A model generated the notes under the pieces. The model was not told where the DNA came from, did no database searches, and saw only the letters and a list, made by a program, of their open reading frames with translations. Position numbers and translations under genes: made by a program. 5,970 bases of DNA, from NCBI GenBank assembly GCA_934457515.1, contig CAKSHV010000101.1, positions 1-5,970 on the forward strand, read 5' to 3'. Every line of letters begins with the position of its first letter. Position 1 is the stretch's first letter. Source of the stretch: an uncultured Clostridia bacterium. Lineage in GTDB: Bacteria > Bacillota > Clostridia > RGIG6154. Positions 1 to 5,376 of this stretch are shown one piece after another.

Positions 1-67
1 TGGTGACCGCCACCGTGATAACAACAATTAAGATATTCTGCAAACTAAGCTTGTTTTTTAAAAGCAT
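1..67 (-). CDS. N-terminus of an unidentified membrane protein (runs off the left edge)
   Basis: An ATG at 67-65 opens a frame that stays open to the window edge (22 codons). It begins MLLKNKLSLQNILIV and continues into a hydrophobic stretch ending near VAVT, so the N-terminus looks like a basic segment followed by a first membrane helix or signal anchor. A GGAG ribosome binding site lies at 79-76, 8 nt before the ATG. The start is 18 nt after the permease stop, so it is very probably co-transcribed with the ABC transporter. Too little is visible to name a family. A second permease, a sensor kinase or an accessory membrane protein are all possible. Confidence 0.6.
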   Translation of the reverse strand, partial: MLLKNKLSLQNILIVVITVAVT

Positions 68-85
68 ATGACCAACTCCGTCAGA

Positions 86-829
86 TTATATGGCGCGCCT
101 GTCAAACAGCCAGATGCCGCCGAACAAAAATACCGTTCCGCTGCCCGCAAAAATAAGCAGCTGACGCAAAATTTTGCTTACGTTAAAGTAGTTCCCCACG
201 AAAAGCTTATACCAGTCAAACCCTGCCGTAAACAAAAAGCTCTTGTAAATCGGAAACGCAAATTCCAGTCCTTTAAACGTCAAAAACAGCACAACTGAAA
301 TTAAAAACGCACTTGCGCTGCCCCGCGAGAAGTTGGAAACCAGCATAACCATAAGTGAAAACACCAAAAGCGGGATAAACGTTACGATATATGTAATTAA
401 AATTTTAACAAGGCTTTCCGCCGAAAAGCCGTTAAACAGCGAAACAACAACCGCAACCAGCATGGTAAACACCAAAAAGGCGCCCAAAAAAGTGGCGCAG
501 GCAAGCACCTTTGAAAAGTATACCTTTGTGCGGGAAATCGGTCTTGTCAGCGTTAATTTTATGGTGTCGTTTGAAAACTCGCCGCTGAACATGTCAATTG
601 CAACAAACGCCGTAAACAGCGGAATAATGGTATATTCAAAAAACGGCAGAATTAAAATGGCAAACTCGCCTTTGGACATGAGTCCGATGCCCGTGATGTT
701 GTTGAGTCCGATTAAAACCAGTCCGATTAAAGCAAGCAGTGCCGCACTTAAAATCCCCGCAACAATCAGCTTTTTCTTTTTGGATATTTTAAACAGCTCG
801 TTTTGATATGCCGCCTTAAGATTTTGCAT
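86..829 (-). CDS. ABC-2 type transporter permease
   Basis: Predicted integral membrane subunit (247 aa) of a two-component ABC exporter, pairing with the ATPase encoded just upstream. The sequence shows a short basic cytoplasmic N-terminus ending in KKKK at about residues 17-20, then about six hydrophobic segments, near residues 21-42, 57-79, 107-132, 139-163, 170-190 and 222-242. After the second segment comes a cytoplasmic stretch, GEFSNDTIKLTLTRPISRTK, of the kind typical of ABC-2 permeases, where it is thought to contact the ATPase. The ATG start overlaps the ATPase stop by 14 nt and has a GAGGTGG ribosome binding site at 842-836 with a 6-nt spacer, so the two are likely translationally coupled. 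Length is normal for BcrB/NatB-like permeases. The substrate cannot be read; antimicrobial peptide export or detoxification is only a family-based guess. Confidence 0.88.
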   Translation of the reverse strand: MQNLKAAYQNELFKISKKKKLIVAGILSAALLALIGLVLIGLNNITGIGLMSKGEFAILILPFFEYTIIPLFTAFVAIDMFSGEFSNDTIKLTLTRPISRTKVYFSKVLACATFLGAFLVFTMLVAVVVSLFNGFSAESLVKILITYIVTFIPLLVFSLMVMLVSNFSRGSASAFLISVVLFLTFKGLEFAFPIYKSFLFTAGFDWYKLFVGNYFNVSKILRQLLIFAGSGTVFLFGGIWLFDRRAI

Positions 830-1541
830 TTGCGTCCACCTCGCTTAAATAATAGTTTTCCAAAGACGAATAGTCCTTTAAAATGTCGTCAACCCGATTG
901 GTTGCAAGCAGTTTTCCGTCAAACACAACGCCCACACGGTCGCAGGTGACCTCCACATCGTGAATCAAATGGCTTGAAATAAACACCGTGGTTCCGTTTT
1001 CTTCAGATAAATGCTTAAATAAATTGCGCATGTCCACCATGCCCTCAACGTCCAAGCCGTTTAAAGGCTCGTCTAAAATTAAAATGCTCGGCTTTGACAA
1101 AATCGCAAGGGATATGCCCATGCGCTGACGCATACCCAGCGAAAAGTTTTTCACTTTTTCATCTTTAAATGCATACATGCCCGTTTCGGAAAGCGCCCAG
1201 CGCAGACGCTCCTCGTCCGCCTCGGGATAAAAGCGGGCACATAATTTCATATTTTCATAAGCCGTAAGATAGGGAAACATGCAAACGTTTTCGATTATGC
1301 AGCCGACCGACGCCATCGCCTTTTCGTAGTCGTTTAAAATGCTGAACCCGTTTAAATAGGCATCGCCGCGATCGGGCACAGTCAGCCCCGTCATAATTTT
1401 CATGGCAGTGGTTTTGCCCGCGCCGTTCGGCCCTAAAAAGCCGAATATTTCGCCGCTTTGCACCTCTAAGTTCAGCTCGTTTATGCCGCGGTTTCCTTTA
1501 TACAGCTTGGTTAAATTCTCTGTTTTAATTGCAGCGTTCAA
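816..1541 (-). CDS. ABC transporter ATP-binding protein (BcrA/CcmA-like)
   Basis: Cytoplasmic ATPase (241 aa from the chosen start) that would power the adjacent permease. Visible motifs: Walker A GPNGAGKTT at residues 37-45; a Q-loop region around residue 84 with Glu in place of Gln (GCIIENV), as is common in the bacitracin-exporter-like subfamily; a signature FSLGMRQR at 133-140, diverged from LSGGQ; Walker B LILDEP at 154-159; D-loop GLD at 162-164; and switch histidine H191 in ISSH. The start is a TTG at 1541-1539 with a GGGAGG ribosome binding site at 1555-1550, 8 nt away. The open frame goes back to an ATG at 1637, but that start would overlap the upstream gene, run through a hairpin and add 32 residues without ABC homology. 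The 3' end overlaps the permease start by 14 nt. The substrate is unknown. Confidence 0.92.
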   Translation of the reverse strand: MNAAIKTENLTKLYKGNRGINELNLEVQSGEIFGFLGPNGAGKTTAMKIMTGLTVPDRGDAYLNGFSILNDYEKAMASVGCIIENVCMFPYLTAYENMKLCARFYPEADEERLRWALSETGMYAFKDEKVKNFSLGMRQRMGISLAILSKPSILILDEPLNGLDVEGMVDMRNLFKHLSEENGTTVFISSHLIHDVEVTCDRVGVVFDGKLLATNRVDDILKDYSSLENYYLSEVDANAKS

Positions 1542-1549
1542 TCTGTTTT

Positions 1550-1555
1550 CCTCCC
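1550..1555 (-). promoter_or_regulatory. Ribosome binding site fixing a TTG start for the ATPase
   Basis: On the minus strand, GGGAGG followed by an 8-nt spacer and TTG (1541-1539). The next codons, AACGCTGCAATTAAA, lead straight into the conserved ABC N-terminus (IKTENLTKLY). No other start codon nearby has a comparable site, so this motif decides the start. Confidence 0.8.
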
Positions 1556-1570
1556 ATACAAAACGTCGGC

Positions 1571-1601
1571 AAGGCAAAGGATTTTTGTAATCCTTTGCCT
1601 T
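1571..1601 (-). promoter_or_regulatory. Intercistronic 13-bp RNA hairpin
   Basis: A perfect inverted repeat: AAGGCAAAGGATT at 1571-1583 and its complement at 1589-1601, with a 5-nt loop. It lies between the stop of the secreted-protein gene (1612) and the ATPase ribosome binding site (1555). On the minus strand the stem is followed by GCCGACGTTTTG, so there is no immediate T-run and it is not a classical terminator. It more likely stabilises the upstream mRNA or attenuates downstream expression. Confidence 0.6.
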
Positions 1602-1611
1602 TAAGAATCTA

Positions 1612-2844
1612 TTATTGGTCTGTCCAGTCCACTTCAATCACTTCGTCCGCCTCATCATAGCCGCCGTCGTCCGAACGAATAATGCCGAGGGTTACATACC
1701 ATCTGCCTTCGTCTGCACGTTCTAACTGACCGCTCAGCGTTCTGCCGTTTTCTTCATAGGTGAAAATTGCGCCGGAATAATTGTCTTCAAACGTTGCAAT
1801 TTTCGCGTCAATATCAATGTTTCTTACCGTTTCGCCGTTTTCCTCGGTTGTGAATGTGCCGGTAATTGTATTCTCACTTACACCCGTAATCTCCAAAATG
1901 TGCTCGCCGGTTTTCACGCGTTTGCCGTCCCTAACATCTGTAATCAGGCGAACGTATTTGCCGCAGTCCTCTTCGGAAACCTGTATCGAATAATCAGATG
2001 CTGCATAGTCTTCGTGAATTTCTGCATTTGTAATGTCCGGCTTTTCAATCACGGTCGAGTTAATATCGGTCAAGCTGAACAAAATCTCCATTGTAAGCAT
2101 ATGCTCTTCGCCCGCCTCGTCCTTGCCTTTAAAATCTGCCGTAAACACCGCGTCGGTTAAAACGCCGTCTTTATTGGTTGTCGCTTTGCCCGAAGCGCTT
2201 GAAACATAAATGTCGTTCTTGATAGCAGGCAAGTTGTATTCATTTAACGTATAGTCGTCCAAAAACGAATATTTAACGCCAAGCGACGCAAGCGCGTTTA
2301 AATACAGCGGAATCTGCGACGAGTCTACATTTCCTGTAAACACCTTGCCGCCGTTTGCCTCTTCAACCTGCACAACATCCTGCAAGCTTCCCGCAAACGC
2401 GTCTGCCAAACGCTCTAAATCTTTGGAATACTCTTCTTCAAAGGGGTCGTAACGGGTCACTTCATACTTGCCTTTAAAAATAGTTACGTTATAATTTTCC
2501 ATTTCCCCGCCGCGCCAAACATTCATTTCCGCATCGGAATAATCGTAACTGTTGTAGTCTCTGTCTTCGCGAACCGTTTCCTCCTGCTGCGTTTTTATGT
2601 TTACTTTTCTGGTTTCCGACTGTTCGGCATAAACCGTGTCCCCCTCTTTTAAGGTAAAAGACGCATTCATTGTGTAGCTGTTTGCATCTTTTGCCGCAAA
2701 TTTTGAGGTTGCTTTAACCGCATTTTTTAAGCCCATGTAACCCGAGCCCGCCAAAACATCTGCGAAAGCGGAAGTTGTAAGCACCAAAACGCCGAGTGCA
2801 ACAGCCGCAACCGCCATGCCGCTTCTTTTCAGTTTCATTTTCAT
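1612..2844 (-). CDS. Secreted protein of unknown function upstream of an ABC transporter
   Basis: I do not recognise a family. From the chosen start it has 410 aa. It begins with a classical signal peptide: basic MKMKLKRSG, a hydrophobic core (AVAAVALGVLVL), and an AFA-D signal peptidase I site after residue 28. There is no lipobox cysteine, C-terminal membrane anchor or LPXTG motif, so it is probably released or held by other means. The mature part is rich in short, probably beta-strand segments and acidic residues, and ends in an acidic tail (about residues 392-410, ending VDWTDQ). It carries one cysteine, in EEDCGKY. The frame opens at an ATG at 2859, but no ribosome binding site precedes it. 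AAAGGA at 2854-2849 lies inside that extension and fits ATG 2844 (4-nt gap) or ATG 2838 (10-nt gap). It is likely co-transcribed with the ABC genes, so an accessory, sensing or substrate-related role is possible but unproven. Confidence 0.8.
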   Translation of the reverse strand: MKMKLKRSGMAVAAVALGVLVLTTSAFADVLAGSGYMGLKNAVKATSKFAAKDANSYTMNASFTLKEGDTVYAEQSETRKVNIKTQQEETVREDRDYNSYDYSDAEMNVWRGGEMENYNVTIFKGKYEVTRYDPFEEEYSKDLERLADAFAGSLQDVVQVEEANGGKVFTGNVDSSQIPLYLNALASLGVKYSFLDDYTLNEYNLPAIKNDIYVSSASGKATTNKDGVLTDAVFTADFKGKDEAGEEHMLTMEILFSLTDINSTVIEKPDITNAEIHEDYAASDYSIQVSEEDCGKYVRLITDVRDGKRVKTGEHILEITGVSENTITGTFTTEENGETVRNIDIDAKIATFEDNYSGAIFTYEENGRTLSGQLERADEGRWYVTLGIIRSDDGGYDEADEVIEVDWTDQ

Positions 2845-2868
2845 CAATTCCTTTCCCATTGTTAAATT

Positions 2869-2906
2869 GTGTATGCATCAATATTGACTACACTTATAGC
2901 ATACAC
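2869..2906. repeat. 8-bp inverted repeat straddling the predicted transcription start (possible operator)
   Basis: GTGTATGC at 2869-2876 and its exact complement GCATACAC at 2899-2906, 22 nt apart and 30 bp (about three helical turns) from arm to arm. The right arm overlaps the extended -10 of the secreted-protein/ABC promoter. The centre, about 2887.5, is nearly on the predicted start of transcription. This position suits a repressor operator. The function is inferred from position only. Confidence 0.4.
2893..2901 (-). promoter_or_regulatory. Extended -10 promoter element for the secreted protein/ABC operon
   Basis: On the minus strand, TGCTATAAG fits the extended -10 pattern TGnTATAAT with one mismatch. 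It lies about 50 nt before the favoured ATG (2844), giving a predicted transcription start near 2886. No good -35 hexamer stands at 17 bp, which fits an extended -10 or an activator-dependent promoter. Confidence 0.5.
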
Positions 2907-2923
2907 GGCTTTTATTTCATATC

Positions 2924-2961
2924 TGTAAATGATTTCTTAAAACTTTCTTAAATCATATTAA
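2924..2961 (-). promoter_or_regulatory. Array of four phased hexamers, OmpR/PhoP-type response-regulator site (candidate)
   Basis: Read on the minus strand: TTAATA (2961-2956), 4-nt gap, TTAAGA (2951-2946), 5-nt gap, TTAAGA (2940-2935), 5-nt gap, TTTACA (2929-2924). The 10-11 bp direct-repeat spacing is the usual geometry for OmpR/PhoB-family dimers. The hexamers resemble the Bacillus PhoP box TT(A/C/T)A(C/T)A, with G at position 5 in the two middle copies. The array would sit about 38-75 bp upstream of the predicted transcription start, a typical activator position. The surrounding DNA is AT-rich, so chance similarity must be considered. Confidence 0.4.
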
Positions 2962-3042
2962 AAATTCAAAATCTTTTTCTTTATTATACACGATTTTTAG
3001 AAAAAAGTAAACCATGTTCTTACAAAATTCTATTTCCAAACA

Positions 3043-3068
3043 GGATATAATTACGTAAAATTATATCC
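3043..3068. repeat. Perfect 10-bp palindrome upstream of the XRE regulator (candidate operator)
   Basis: GGATATAATT at 3043-3052 and its exact complement AATTATATCC at 3059-3068, with a 6-nt centre. A second dyad, TTACGTAA, lies at 3051-3058. The site is 61 bp before the regulator ATG, just upstream of its probable promoter and within the divergent intergenic region. It could be an operator for the regulator itself or for another dimeric protein. No T-run follows on either strand, so it is not a terminator. Confidence 0.5.
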
Positions 3069-3101
3069 GATTAGAAAATTCTTTTTTTTAAACATTTTTG
3101 T

Positions 3102-3107
3102 TATACT
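3102..3107 (+). promoter_or_regulatory. Likely -10 element of the XRE regulator gene
   Basis: TATACT matches the sigma-A -10 consensus in 5 of 6 positions and ends 22 nt before the ATG at 3130. The only 17-bp-spaced -35 candidate (TTCTTT, 3079-3084) is poor. The transcript leader would be very short, with the AGGAGG ribosome binding site at 3118-3123 close to its 5' end. Confidence 0.35.
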
Positions 3108-3129
3108 ATATTTATAAAGGAGGGATAGA

Positions 3130-3501
3130 ATGCACATTGACTTAAACTATAATTTAATCGGTGAGCGCATACAGTTTGAAAGAAAAAAGAAGAGGTTAAC
3201 GCAGGCACAGCTTGCCGAGCGGACAGGCTTTTCGGTAAACTACATCGGCTGTATCGAATGCGGCAGCAAACGCGGAAGTTTTCATGCCTATTTTAAAATT
3301 GTTTCCGCGCTTGGAATCGGATTCGATACAATTTTAGAGGACGTTTTGCCAAAATCCACACACACAGCTGATGACGAGCTTTTGAAAGCCTTTCATTCCC
3401 TCAGCAGCGTTGACCGAAAGCTCATTTTAAAAATTATAAACGAAATTGCAAGCGCACACAACGCCTCGGCATTTCGGCCCGGTTACTACGGAAGACCGTA
3501 G
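3130..3501 (+). CDS. XRE-family helix-turn-helix transcriptional regulator
   Basis: Small cytoplasmic DNA-binding protein (123 aa), the only plus-strand gene in the window. Residues about 10-68 form an HTH_3/XRE domain: GERIQFERKKKRLTQAQLAE opens helices 1-2, the TGFSVNYIGCIECGSKR stretch carries the recognition helix, and the region up to FDTIL closes the five-helix fold. A short C-terminal part (ELLKAFHSLSSVDRKLILKI) resembles the helical tail seen in many clostridial single-domain XRE regulators. The ATG is preceded by AGGAGG at 3118-3123 with a 6-nt gap. The gene stands alone and diverges from the secreted-protein/ABC operon across 270 bp, so control of that operon or of itself is plausible. 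The palindrome at 3043-3068 is a natural candidate site. The ligand and targets are unknown. Confidence 0.88.
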   Translation: MHIDLNYNLIGERIQFERKKKRLTQAQLAERTGFSVNYIGCIECGSKRGSFHAYFKIVSALGIGFDTILEDVLPKSTHTADDELLKAFHSLSSVDRKLILKIINEIASAHNASAFRPGYYGRP

Positions 3502-3557
3502 AAGAACATAAATCGGCGCTCTCAAAGAAAAACCTCGTTTCTCTTCAAAAAAACTAT

Positions 3558-3600
3558 GTAGGGCAGCAAAAACTTACGTTTTTGCTGCCCTGTTTTATTT
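3558..3600 (+). terminator. Rho-independent terminator of the XRE gene, shared with dpaB
   Basis: A 13-bp perfect stem: GGGCAGCAAAAAC at 3561-3573 pairs with 3578-3590 around a TTAC loop. One A-T pair and two wobble pairs extend it, and TGTTTTATTTT follows on the plus strand. On the minus strand a run of seven T lies a few bases beyond the stem (plus-strand A-run 3547-3553), so it may also end dpaB transcripts less efficiently. The dpaB stop codon lies inside the plus-strand T-run. Confidence 0.88.
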
Positions 3601-4170
3601 TAAAATCGGCTGAATCTGTCTGCCCTCCAGTGCGAGGGCAACGGTTTTTGGAATATCCTCCATGTGTGCAACCAGTGAGGTTGGTTTTTTGTTTGGGTCG
3701 TCCTGCCCGAACGGCACGAAATAAATTTGTTTTTTATCCAAAAGCGCACCGATGTTTTTGGCGCTGCCCGAAAGTCCGTCGTTTGTCGAAACCGCAAGAA
3801 CAACGGGACTGCCGTTCCGCAAAGTGGCTTTTACAGCCATTGCCGGCGCGGAATCGGTAATCCCCATGGCAATTTTCGTTAAAGTGTTGCCCGTGCAGGG
3901 CGCAACCACCGTGCAGTCGAATAAGTTTTTAGGGCCTATCGGCTCTGCTTTCGGAATGCTGTCCCACACGTCTTTTCCGCAGATTTCGGAAATTTCCTTT
4001 TTCCACTTTTTCGCCGTTCCGAACCGCGTGTCCGTTTGAAACACAATGTCCGAAAAAATCGGCTGAATTTCCGCACCCGCCTCTTTCAAATCGCAAAGCG
4101 GCTGCAAAATTTTGTTTAAAGTGCAAAACGAACCCGTAACGCAAAATGCAATTTTCTTTCCCTGAAACAC
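3595..4170 (-). CDS. dpaB: Dipicolinate synthase subunit B
   Basis: Flavoprotein-like subunit (SpoVFB) of dipicolinate synthase, which with DpaA oxidises dihydrodipicolinate to dipicolinic acid in the mother cell during sporulation. At 191 aa it is full length for the family. Recognisable family segments in order: GKKIAFCVTGSFCTLNKI near the N-terminus, DTRFGTAK, AEPIGPKNLFD, VVAPCTGNTLTKIAMGITD in the middle (flavin-binding type fold), VLAVSTNDGLSGSAKNIG, and YFVPFGQDDPNKKPTSLVA near the C-terminus. All look undamaged. The start is GTG at 4170-4168, with GGGAGGGG at 4184-4177 and a 6-nt gap. Only a C-terminal remnant of dpaA remains 34 nt upstream, and a terminator lies beyond that, so expression and function here are uncertain although the frame is intact. 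Confidence 0.93.
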   Translation of the reverse strand: MFQGKKIAFCVTGSFCTLNKILQPLCDLKEAGAEIQPIFSDIVFQTDTRFGTAKKWKKEISEICGKDVWDSIPKAEPIGPKNLFDCTVVAPCTGNTLTKIAMGITDSAPAMAVKATLRNGSPVVLAVSTNDGLSGSAKNIGALLDKKQIYFVPFGQDDPNKKPTSLVAHMEDIPKTVALALEGRQIQPILK

Positions 4171-4204
4171 TGCTTTCCCCTCCCTTCCGCTTTATCTGTC
4201 TGCC

Positions 4205-4348
4205 TTATATTTCTTCTGCATTAAGTATCGTTTCGGCAATGATTTCCCCCGCCGACAAAGGCGCAACTTTGCCCGGAAGAGACTCCGCAAGCACCATTTT
4301 TTTATTTAACCGTTTGCCCTCTTCAAAGTCCGCCCCGGCGGATTTCGA
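4205..4348 (-). pseudogene. dpaA: C-terminal remnant of dipicolinate synthase subunit A
   Basis: The 47 codons before the stop at 4205 match the C-terminal end of DpaA (SpoVFA): SKSAGADFEEGKRL corresponds to the family S(K/R)PGGxDF region, and SLPGKVAPLSAGEIIAET to the well-conserved LPGKVAPxTAGxII(A/K)xT end. An intact DpaA has about 290 residues, including an N-terminal Rossmann part. None of that is present, because yitT and its terminator occupy the space immediately upstream. The stop lies 34 nt before dpaB, as expected for a former dpaAB operon. The same frame stays open back to 4489, overlapping the end of yitT out of frame. Weak similarity might reach to about 4430 (VDIIDT), but the terminator hairpin inside that stretch makes this doubtful. 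No ribosome binding site fits an internal start, so it is probably untranslated. Confidence 0.8.
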
Positions 4349-4352
4349 AAAC

Positions 4353-4381
4353 AAAAAAAGCACATAGGAAATCCTATGTGC
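4353..4381 (-). terminator. Rho-independent terminator of yitT-like gene
   Basis: On the minus strand, GCACATAGG, an ATTT loop and CCTATGTGC form a perfect 9-bp stem (4381-4360), followed directly by seven T (4359-4353). It lies 58 nt after the yitT-like stop. It ends only 4 nt before the recognisable dpaA remnant, so it separates dpaB from upstream transcription. Confidence 0.87.
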
Positions 4382-4439
4382 GCGGCGCGCCGGCTTTGCC
4401 AACGCTTTCTCTTTGAAAGTGTCAATTATATCGACGTGT

Positions 4440-5291
4440 CTATACCATTTCCTTAAACCCCTCGCCGATAACCTCGCGGATGTTGTCAATCACAACAAAG
4501 GCGCTTTTGTCAATCTCGCGAATGATGTTCATATACATCGGAAGTTCTTTGGGCGTTACAACGCACATCAGCATTAAAGAATCCGACTTAGAATACATGC
4601 CGCGGCAGAAAACGCCCGTCACGCCCCTCTCGTACTCTTTCATAACGCGGTCCGCAATTTCTTCCGCCTTGGGCGATAAAATCTGAATCATTTTCGCGCT
4701 GTCGCCCACCGTCAAAAGCTTGTCCGTCACAACCGAAGAAATAAACAAAGCAACAATAGAATAAACCGTTACGGTATAACTTTTAAACACAACACCGGAC
4801 AGAATAACAATCGCGCAGTCAATAACCATAATCAGTTTGGCAATCGAGATATGCGGAAAAATCTTTTTTAAAATAAGCCCCGCAAAATCGCTGCCGCCGG
4901 TCGAACCGCCCCGCTTTACGATAAACCCGATACCGATTCCCATCAAAACGCCGCCCGAAAGCACCGCAATCAGTAAGTTCTCGCCGTAAACGGGAAAATG
5001 ACTTGTAATTTCCAAAAACAGCGACAAAATAACCGTTCCGACCGCAGTTTGCACGCAGGCATACTTTCCAAGGCTTTTATAGCCGAAAAAGAATAAAATG
5101 GCATTAAAAAACAGATTGGAAACCGACATTTTAATACCGAACAAATGCAAAAGCACCGTTCCGACAGACGAAACGCCGCCCGCAGATATTTTGTTCGGCG
5201 CCAAAAAAACGCTGATGCTGACCGCCAAGATAAAGCAGCCGACAATGAGATATGCAAAATCTTTTGCAATTTCTTTTACTTTACTATTCAT
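4440..5291 (-). CDS. yitT: YitT-family membrane protein (DUF161 + DUF2179)
   Basis: Integral membrane protein of unknown biochemical role (283 aa), the normal length of the YitT family, whose members are widespread and often multicopy in Bacillota. The N-terminal about 200 residues hold five to six hydrophobic segments with the family features FLAPNKISAGGVSSVGTVL (about 29-47) and VKRGGSTGGSDFAGLIL (about 124-140). The soluble C-terminal domain, about 220-280 (GVTGVFCRGMYSKSD ... VVTPKEL ... IREIDKSAFVVI), is the ferredoxin-like DUF2179 domain. The ATG at 5291-5289 has AAGGAG at 5304-5299 with a 7-nt gap. It lies 85 bp after uppP with a terminator between, and its own strong terminator follows, so it is probably monocistronic, although no clear promoter is seen. 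The symbol is a family label; orthology to one paralogue cannot be decided. Confidence 0.9.
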   Translation of the reverse strand: MNSKVKEIAKDFAYLIVGCFILAVSISVFLAPNKISAGGVSSVGTVLLHLFGIKMSVSNLFFNAILFFFGYKSLGKYACVQTAVGTVILSLFLEITSHFPVYGENLLIAVLSGGVLMGIGIGFIVKRGGSTGGSDFAGLILKKIFPHISIAKLIMVIDCAIVILSGVVFKSYTVTVYSIVALFISSVVTDKLLTVGDSAKMIQILSPKAEEIADRVMKEYERGVTGVFCRGMYSKSDSLMLMCVVTPKELPMYMNIIREIDKSAFVVIDNIREVIGEGFKEMV

Positions 5292-5326
5292 TTTGTAACT
5301 CCTTATATTCCTTTAAATATTCTTTT

Positions 5327-5363
5327 AAAAAATGCATGCGCGCCCCATTTAAGGCGCGCACAC
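5327..5363 (-). terminator. Rho-independent terminator of uppP
   Basis: On the minus strand, TGCGCGCC (5360-5353) and GGCGCGCA (5344-5337) form a perfect 8-bp GC-rich stem around an 8-nt loop. Two wobble pairs and one G-C pair lengthen it to 11, and it is followed by ATTTTTT. It lies just after the uppP stop at 5377. Confidence 0.85.
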
Positions 5364-5376
5364 TGAAATTGTTTTT

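Noticed and set aside
679..735. Three copies of AGTCCGAT within the permease gene
   Set aside because: They encode repeated Ile-Gly-Leu in the first membrane segment. The spacing is irregular, and low-complexity membrane coding explains them.
333..806. 157-codon plus-strand open frame
   Set aside because: It is antisense to the ABC permease, lacks a ribosome binding site, and is explained by the composition of the membrane-protein gene on the other strand.
2845..2859. ATG at 2859 as start of the secreted protein
   Set aside because: No ribosome binding site lies upstream, and the AAAGGA motif is inside these codons, pointing to the ATG at 2844 or 2838.
3024..3082. Two copies of AAAATTCT flanking the palindrome
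   Set aside because: They are not symmetrically placed about the dyad and are easily expected by chance in this AT-rich stretch.
4383..4390. GGCGCGCC palindrome, also seen at 93-100 and in the uppP terminator stem
   Set aside because: The copies lie in unrelated contexts (after yitT, the permease C-terminus, a terminator stem) with no shared flanks, so a repeat family is not supported.
4205..4489. 94-codon minus-strand frame as a stand-alone gene
   Set aside because: Its first half overlaps the yitT end out of frame and runs through the terminator hairpin. Only the last 47 codons resemble a known protein (DpaA), and no ribosome binding site precedes the ATG.
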